Virus record (IMG/VR): IMGVR_UViG_3300046373_000172
Span: 23,476 to 87,475 of that record
DNA: 64,000 bases
DNA from: a virus
Strand: one strand, 5' to 3'
Below are positions 25,664-33,600 of this stretch, piece after piece; position 1 is the stretch's first letter; each line of letters opens with the position of its first letter. Both the position numbers and the translations under genes were made by a program. The notes beneath the pieces are model-generated. The model worked only from the letters and a program-made list of their open reading frames with translations, was not told where the DNA came from and made no database searches.

Positions 25664-26592
25664 TTAAGTCTCCATTCAGTGCCGTTGTACCAGACCCGGA
25701 ATCTCGCGCCCGGGATCCGGCATGTCATGTCCTGGGCCAGGCCCATAATGTTCTTGCCATTTCTGGCGATCGTCAGAGCGTTGGTGCCGAAGGTCCCGGC
25801 CATGTCCTCGAATTCATACTCGTCGTTCGCCGCCGGCGTCGCCGGCATAGTCATGGTGATCGGGCCAGTGCGGGTGTCGACCGAGGTGCGCTTATAAAGC
25901 ACTGCACCGGACGTGGTGGCAGACGTCTGGCCAGACTTGAGTAATAGCGACACCGTCGCGTCTACGTCCACCGTTAGCGTGCGCGCTGTCGTCGAGCCGC
26001 CTGTCGCGGTAAACCCGGTCGTCAGCGGCGTGATGCCGGCGCCGGGCGGACCTTGGATACCAGCGATCGACAAGTTCCAGTCGTTGAAGGTGCCGGAGCC
26101 GCCCGTCATCGTGACGTTCAAGACCAAGGTGGTGCCCGAGTACGACACCACCTGGCCGGCCATGTAATTCGAGTTGTTCGCCCGACTCACGCCGGTGATG
26201 AACACACCGCTGGTGTACTGCTCGCCGGTCTGCGTGACGAAGGTCTTGTTGCCGGTGCCGATCAGCAGGTTCGACGCCGACGTGCCGACAAAGGCGCCGG
26301 CGATCGCCGCGGCGCTGGCGGCCGACGCCGCGGCGGCGATGGCCTGGTTGGTGGCGATCGTCGCTTGGGCTGTCGCCGTGCCGGCATTCGTGCTGGCACT
26401 AGAAGCCGACGCCAGGGCGGAATCCCTAGACGCGGTGCACGACGCCTCCAGCGTGGTAACGTTGGATTCAAGCGTATTGAGCTCGTTCTGCAGCGTCGGC
26501 AGCACAGCCATGAGCCCGGCGACGTTCGTGTCGAACGTGTCCTGGTCCTGGTTGCGATCCGGCAGGGTGGCCGGTAGGGAATTAACAGGCAT
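25660..26592 (-). CDS. Tail fibre-like protein with N-terminal coiled coil
   Basis: A 310-residue protein. Residues 20-55 are a Leu heptad-like coiled coil (LPTLQNELNTLESNVTTLEA), then an Ala/Ser-rich helical stalk, a short QGPPGAG collagen-like turn near 180, and a beta-rich C-terminal domain ending in RVWYNGTEWRL. Such an order is typical of trimeric tail fibre stalks. Its ATG overlaps the stop of the previous gene by one base. Confidence 0.75.
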   Translation of the reverse strand: MPVNSLPATLPDRNQDQDTFDTNVAGLMAVLPTLQNELNTLESNVTTLEASCTASRDSALASASSASTNAGTATAQATIATNQAIAAAASAASAAAIAGAFVGTSASNLLIGTGNKTFVTQTGEQYTSGVFITGVSRANNSNYMAGQVVSYSGTTLVLNVTMTGGSGTFNDWNLSIAGIQGPPGAGITPLTTGFTATGGSTTARTLTVDVDATVSLLLKSGQTSATTSGAVLYKRTSVDTRTGPITMTMPATPAANDEYEFEDMAGTFGTNALTIARNGKNIMGLAQDMTCRIPGARFRVWYNGTEWRLK

Positions 26593-27644
26593 TACACTTT
26601 TCCTTCAATTTGCAAGGCCATGTTGGACTTGGTGGGGAACGCGATGACATTCTTGAAACTGGAGAAGGTCCCGTACATCTGGGTCCACTCGGACTCTTTC
26701 CAGCCGATCCAGACCACCGGCGTCTGCTTGATTTTGGACAACATGTTCTGTACGGAATCTATCACATCGTTGCCCAGTTGTACATCCACCGACATCCGTT
26801 TGGCGAAGCCGCGCTCCACGGTTTCGCTGGTGCCGTCGACGTTGAAGCGGGTCGTCGAGTAGTCTTTCATCTCGGTCGTCAAGCCGTACTGGGACAGGCC
26901 CAGGCTGCGCACCGGGCCGATGCAGCACATGCCGCACGACGCCGTGCCGCCCGGTTTCCGGATCTCGATCGAGATCGTGGCGCCGATGTAGGCCGGCAGC
27001 GTGATCGAGAAGGCGGTGGTGCGGCGCACAATCTCGTTGAACGACCAGCCCCAGAAGCTGCTGGCGCTGTTCGACTGGACCAGGTTGTAAGTCTCGTCGG
27101 ATACCAAGCCGGCCACCGGGTCGGTCATCGTCACCTGGATCTCGTCACCTTCGACCACGCCCAGGTAGAAGCCGGTCACCATCGAGGTCGATTTCAGGGT
27201 GATCGAGATGGCGTCGGCGCGCGACGTCAGCGTGCTGTTGATGCCGTCGAACATGGCGCGGCGGTTGGTCACCCCAAGCCGGGTCCACTTGAGGGTGTCC
27301 GTCAGCGGCTGATTGAGGTTGCCGGCCACGTTCGACTTGTACAGATCGTGCACGTTGGTGCCGATGTTGGTGACGATGTCGCCCAGGGCGTAGGTGCTGG
27401 TGGTGGAATATGGCGCGTAGACCGTGGCCACCGGCTTCCACCAGGTCGGAGACGACGCCGGCGGGTGACCGTTGTTCGCGTTGTTCAGCGACTGGTAGAT
27501 GACCTGCAGGGTGCCAGTCAGGACACCCACCAAGGTGTCGACCGTGTAGGTGGTGCCCAGCACGAAGGCCGGCGCCAGCGTCTCCGGCACGTTGCTGGTC
27601 AACAGCACCGAATCCGAGATGGTGAGGGGTTGGATCACGTACAT
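26592..27644 (-). CDS. Tail tip protein with carbohydrate-binding-like module
   Basis: A 350-residue protein directly downstream of the tape measure gene. Residues about 35-70 and 75-125 resemble CBM5/12-type modules (YALGDIVTNIG, LYKSN, TLKWTRLG). The rest is beta-rich with GGTASCGMCCIGPVR, four cysteines within a short stretch. In siphophages this slot holds distal tail or tip proteins. No other candidate distal tail protein is seen, so it may serve as the tail adaptor as well as a sugar binder. Confidence 0.65.
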   Translation of the reverse strand: MYVIQPLTISDSVLLTSNVPETLAPAFVLGTTYTVDTLVGVLTGTLQVIYQSLNNANNGHPPASSPTWWKPVATVYAPYSTTSTYALGDIVTNIGTNVHDLYKSNVAGNLNQPLTDTLKWTRLGVTNRRAMFDGINSTLTSRADAISITLKSTSMVTGFYLGVVEGDEIQVTMTDPVAGLVSDETYNLVQSNSASSFWGWSFNEIVRRTTAFSITLPAYIGATISIEIRKPGGTASCGMCCIGPVRSLGLSQYGLTTEMKDYSTTRFNVDGTSETVERGFAKRMSVDVQLGNDVIDSVQNMLSKIKQTPVVWIGWKESEWTQMYGTFSSFKNVIAFPTKSNMALQIEGKV

Positions 27645-27645
27645 G

Positions 27646-30600
27646 TTATACCTCGGTCCTTTCGTGCGGCAGGCCAGCTTTGTCCCAGCTGTCTTCGATG
27701 TCTTCTATGTTTTTCAGGCTCTTGGCCATGGCGTAGGTGCCTGCCGCAGCCTCTTCCCGGAAGCGCGAGATCTCGCCCAGGACACGCTCCATCAGCGCTT
27801 CCATCGCGCGGTTCGACGAGCCACTGCTGTAGTCGCGGAAGGCTTGCGCGGCGTGCGCCGGCAGCACGGCTTCGCCGGCGTGCAGGTTGGCGCGGTAGTT
27901 GTCGCGCGGGACCGACCACAGGCCGGATGCGTGCGAGCCGTCCGGGTTGAAGAACAGGTACTGCGCTGCCCCAAGTTCGCCGGCCGTGATTCCGGCTATG
28001 CCCGCCGCTTCGCGGTTGGCGGCCTTGGAACTGCCGCCGGCCTGCAGGATCGCCAGCGCGGCGGCCGTGTTGGTGCTGGACGCCGCGGCGCCGAAGATCC
28101 AGGTGGCGCCGTTGGTGCCGGCCGGCGTCGTGACAGCGGGCGTCGTCGGGGTCACCGGCGTGCTGGTGCCGCCCGTCGACGGGATCACCGTCGGCGTGGA
28201 CGTCACGGGCAGGCCGGTCGAGCCACCGCCGGTGACGATCGGGGTGCCGGTCTTGGCGGCCGACACAGCGCCGATCGCCGCCAACACCGAAATGTTGTAG
28301 GCGACCAGCGCATCCTTGATCGAGCGGACCTCGACGAAGGTGCCGTTCATCACGTCCAGCTGATCCTGCGCAGCCTTGATCTGGTCGTCGTAGCCCTTGA
28401 CCTCCAGGTCGTACGCCTTCTGCAACTCGTCGAGCTGCTTCTGGAAGCCGTCGTCGCTGGCGGTGGTCTGCTTCTTCAACTCCTCCAGCTGGTCCTTGGC
28501 CACCTTCAGGTTCTTGTCCGAGGTGTCGACGGCGCCTTTGGTCAGGTCGTTCAGCTCGGTCAGGTTGTTCTTCGTGACCTGGAAGTCGTACAGATAATCG
28601 CTGTACGACTTGAACATGTCTTCGCTCGGCGCGGCGACCGCCTTCAGCGCGCCGGCCAGCGCTTCCGAGTCCGGCGCCACGCCGGTGGTCTTGAAGGTCG
28701 TCAGCGCGGCGGCGATCTTGGCCTGGCCGGCGATGCGGTCGGCCACGGCTTCGGCCTGCACCGACATGCCGTCCAGGGTCGACTTCAAGGCGCTGGCCAA
28801 GGTGGTCAGCTTCTTGTTCTCGTCGTCCTTGACCGTGATCGCATCTTCCGACGATTTCACTTGCAGGTCCAGACTGTTCTTGGCGGCCGTCTTCTGGTCG
28901 TTCAAGACCTTGACCTGCGCGTCGTACGCCGTCTTGGCCGCGTCCTTGCCGGTCGTGATGGCCTTGTTCAGCACCGCAAAATCGGCCGAGGCCTTGTCCT
29001 TCAGCTTGGTCAGCAACTCCGTGGCGTTCCACAGGATCTGCGTGGCGGCGGCGACGGCCGGGTTGAGCAGCTTCAGGGCGGCGGTGTGCTGCTTCTGCAG
29101 CGTTGCGGCAGCAGCAGCGGTGTTGCCAGTAGCCGCGTACAACTGCGACTGCAGGTCCAGGATCGAGTTCTGGTCGGCCAGCGCTTCGGCGGCGGCGGCG
29201 GCGGCGGCCTGCACGTCCCACATCTTGCGGGTCGCGTTGGCCAGCGCCGGCGTCATCTCCATCAGCGCAATCTTGTGCTGCTGCTCCGTGACGTAAGCCA
29301 GGTTCGCTTTGTCGTTCAGCGCGGTGTACATCTGCGCCTGGGCGTCCAGGATGCCGTTGGTCTCCTGCTGCTGCTTGGCCAATTCCTTGGCGTAGTCCTG
29401 CGCGGCCCAGGTGATCTTCAACTGGTCCTGCACGGCCTGGGTCGAGTGCTCCAGCTGGAAGGTGCGTTGCTTCTCCAGCACGATAGCCTGGCCGATCAAG
29501 CTGTTGCTGGCCACGTACTGATCCATTTGCAGACCCAAAAGCGTGCTGGTCTCTGCGTCCTTTTCGTTCTTCGCCTTGAGCGCGATTTCCGCGTCGTTCG
29601 CAGCGCGCGCGGCGGTCTTCAGCACCGGCGTCAGGTCCTTGATCGAGATCTCGAACTGCTCGTGCGCGACCTTGGCCGCCATCACTTTATCGTTGGTGGC
29701 GGCGTACAGGCGTGCCTGGAATCCCAGGAGCGTGTTGTGGTTCTCCATCCGGGTGTTGGCGGCCGTCTGCTTGGCCTCGGCCTCGTGCGCTGCGTTGGCC
29801 CAAGCCCGGATGTTGTCCGGCAGATCGGCCACAGACGCTTCGAACTGCTTCTGCGCGACGGCAGCGGCCAGCGCTTTCTCGCCAGTGGCGGCGTAGAGTT
29901 GCGCCTGGTAGCCCAGGATCGAGTTGTTCTTGGCCGTTTCTTCGTTCGCCGCCTTGGTGGCGAGTTTGGCGTCGTTCGCCTTGGTCGCCATCACTTGCAG
30001 GTCTGGTGCCAGGTCCTGGATCGACTGGTTGAACTGGACCTGCGCGACCTGCGCGGCCAGCAGCTTGTCGCCGGTCGCCTCGGCGTATTGGCCCATGTAA
30101 TCGAGCATGCTGGCGGTGTGCGCCAGTTCGGCGTTGCGCGCCTTCTCGGCCTTCTCGACGGCCCACAGGTCTTTCGACGCGGCCTGCAGGGCGGGCGACA
30201 TGTCTTTCAGCGCGATCGTGTGCTGTTCTTCCAGCACGCGCGCGGCGCCGGCTTCGTCTTTCAGCGTGCCGTACATCTGGGCCTGCAGACCCAGCACCGT
30301 GTTGTGGTCCTCGGTCGCCTTCTTCTCGGCCAGCTTGATTTGCAGGCTATCGTACAGCGCAACATTGGCGCTGTTGATCGTCAGCCGCTCTTTGTCCTTC
30401 AGCTGCTGCGACGTCATCGTGGCTTCGTCGTACTGATCCTGCAGGGTTTTGCCCTGGTCCAGGATCTCGACCATCGTCATGGCGGCAGCGCCCGTGGCGG
30501 CAATCGCCGGGTGCAGCTGTGCAAAGCCGTCCTGCAACTGCATCAGCGAGTTGAAGGTTTTCACTTGCGAGGAGTCTGTCAGGTCCAAGCCGGACACCAG

Positions 30601-33600
30601 GGCCTTGAACTCGTCCCGGGTCTTCGGAATGGACGTCAGCCCAAGGGTGCCCAGGGCGTCGTCCATCTGCTTGGACACGGGCGCCAGCTGCTCGGCTTGC
30701 GTCAGGTAGTTCGTGGCGTAGGACGTCATCGTCTGCGACAGCGCGTCAAGCCCGCCGGACAGGTTGATGAAGTCCTCGCGCGCCTTGATCGAGGCGATAC
30801 CGGCGTTGCCGAAGGCTTCCTTGCCGGTCTTGCCCAGCAACTGCGCGATCGTGTCAGTCGACTTGAAGTTGCCCGACAGGCGCTGCAGCGTAGCGCTGGC
30901 CGCCTCGCCCTGCTTGGCGAAGTCGGCGATGTTCGGGATCAGCTTGGCCGACATCTCGTCGCCGATCGTGGTGAACATGGCCGTCACCGCTGCTTGGTTC
31001 TTGCTGAGATCTTCAGCCGCGGCTGCTGCAACTTCCTCTGGCGTTTTATTCGAAGCCCTGGCCTGCGCTTCCGCGTTATTCGTCAGACGCACGTCGAACT
31101 TGCTGGTGTAGCCCTGCAGCGGCGCGGCACTCACACCAAGCTGCTTGGCGTAGTTCTCGGCTGCCGTCTTCAGTTCGGTGAAGGTGGCCACCAGCGTGTT
31201 TTTGATGTCCGCCGGGATGTCCTGAGATAGGGCCGTACGCTTGTCGCTACGGAACCAGCCACCCTTCTCCAGGATGTTCTGATACGCTTCGCCGCCGACG
31301 GCCGACTCTCCGACCACACCGCGGATACCGGCGCTCTCCAGCGTCGGGTTTTGACGGCCGAACAGTTTGGCGATGGTGGACTGGCCCGACAGGATGTTGG
31401 CCGCCGTATTGCTCATCCCAAGTGCTCGGTGGAAGCTGTCCAGCGCCATGATGCCGCTGCCCAGCACCTGGCCCGTGCCACTTACCGTGCCGTTGTGCGT
31501 GTCCCAGCCCTGGGCATACAGGCCCTTGGCGGCGGACATGCCGGCGATGATCCAGCCGATGATCGGGATGGCCGAAGAAGCGCTGGCGCCGGCGGACAGA
31601 CCGCCGGCGGCGGCAGCACCGCTCTCGGCCGCGGCCGTGCCGGCCGTCAGCTTGATCGCCATCGCGGCGGCTTCGGCGACTTCCTGCGTGGTCATCGACG
31701 AGGCCATACCGGCGCCGAACGAGCTGACCGTCGACGAGGCGGCGCCGGTGAAGCCCATTGAGGAGCCTACGCCACTGATCAGGCCGCCCAGACTGCTGGA
31801 GACGCCGCCGGCGAAGCCGTCGTAGATCGACTTGCCGATCGACAGCCAGTTGCCGGCCGCGCCGAAGGAAGCCAGGCCAGTCGTCGTGCCGCCGCTCAAA
31901 GCCGTGGCAGCATTGGCCGCCATCTGGCCCGACACGCTCTCGCTGATCGACGCGCCGATGTTGATGATCCAGCGTTTCACAGTCAGCTGGTACAGCATCT
32001 CCATGATGCTGGTCTTGAGCACCTTGCCGATCTTCTTGAAGATGCTCTCGCCGTCGGTGCCGACCTTCATCCAGGCGTCGTGCGCCGTCTTCTCGAAGTT
32101 CTTCCAGACGTCGTCCCACACACTGCCAAAAGCGTTGGCCGCCTTGATCGTCTCCTTGTTCAGCGTCGCCACGGCCTTGCCGGCAGCGGCAGCCTTCTTG
32201 GCCAGGTCAGCGTCGTCAGGGCTGGCGTCCGCCAACTCCTTCAACTCGACGACCATCGCCTTCAGGGCCGGGATCATCTTGGCCTGGATATCAGTCGCCG
32301 CTTCCTCCAGCCCAAGCAGTCCGGAAATGCCACCGTCGGCCGACGCAGCGGCTTTAGCCTCGGCCAGCTTCTCCTGCACCTGCGTGAGCGCGGCGTCGAA
32401 GCCCGACTTGTTCATGTCGAAGACGGCGGTCTTCTCGCCGGAGTCCCGCTGCTCAAGGAGGTGCCGCAGCCGCACGGTTTCCGCCAGCTTAGCGTTGTAG
32501 GCCGACAACTTGGCAACGTCTTGCAGGTCCAGCATAAAAGCTTTTCCCGCGTCCTCCAGGTTCAGCTTTGCCAGGTCTGCCTCGATGCCGGCAATCTCCT
32601 TGCCGTAAGTCGCCTGAAACTTAGCAAGGTAAGCCTGCTGCAGGTCGCCCTTCTTCGCGTACATCTCAGCGTCAGACTCAAGGTTCTTCTTGATCAGCCC
32701 GTCGGTGTAAGACTGTTCGGCGATCAGGTACTGCTGCTCCAACTCCCTGGATTTGGCTTTGGCTCCTTCGGCCACGCCGTAGGCTTTTTGTTGGGCGGCG
32801 CGCTTCTTCTCGACACCATCCAGCAGCTTGGCCTCTTCCATGGCCGTCAGGTAAAGCTGCGCCTGCTTGTCCTTTTCCAGCGCCAGTGTCTGCTTCAGGA
32901 AGTCAATCTCCCCGACACGTCCAGCGTTGTGATCGGACTTCAGCTTGAAAGCCTCGGTCGTACGCTGGAGCTCTGCGATACGCTTCAGGGTTTCCAGCTT
33001 CTCCTTGTCGACACCCAGCTCCTGCATGTCGGTCTTCGCTGGTGCTGGCTTGAGCAGGTCGTTGTACTCGCGGCGCGTGACGTTGTAGGCCGCCAGCGCC
33101 TGCTCGTAGGTGTAAGTCTTACTCGCCAGCTTCTCCAGGATCCCAAGGGCACTCTTGGCCTTCTCTTGCGCGGCCGTGGTGATCCCGTCCGTCACCGGCA
33201 CGATCAGGCCCTCCTTCGTGGTCAAGGTGTCGCCGCGGTGCGCCAACTCTTCCAGCTGGTCCATCAGCGCCTTCAAGGAGGTCGCCGACTTCTGCGTCGA
33301 CATGCTCTCGGTGCGATGCTTCTCCAGCTTATCCAGCTTGTCGTAAATCTCTTGCGCCGCCTCATATTGCTTGCGCAGACCCTCGACGTGCGCCACCATC
33401 ATCGCCGTCGAGGTATCGGAGTCCTGCTTCACCTGCAGGCGCGACTGCGCTGCGTCGTACGCCAGGCGGAGTTCCTGTGCACGGTCGCGGGCGTCCTGCA
33501 CCGTCGAGATCTCGCCGGCAGGCGCGCGGTACGTTGTGCCCAGAGTCAGTTTGTTGCGCTTCTCGATCTCCTCTTGCAAGGCGGCGTTGCGCTTGTCCAG

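Noticed and set aside
27635-29221. Second long - strand frame inside the tape measure gene
   Set aside because: Arg/Gly/Gln-rich out-of-frame shadow; the tape measure frame is continuous through it.
27550-31230. Very long + strand frame opposite the tape measure gene
   Set aside because: Low-complexity G/R/V/L antisense shadow of the 63-residue repeat region; no start context and no motif.
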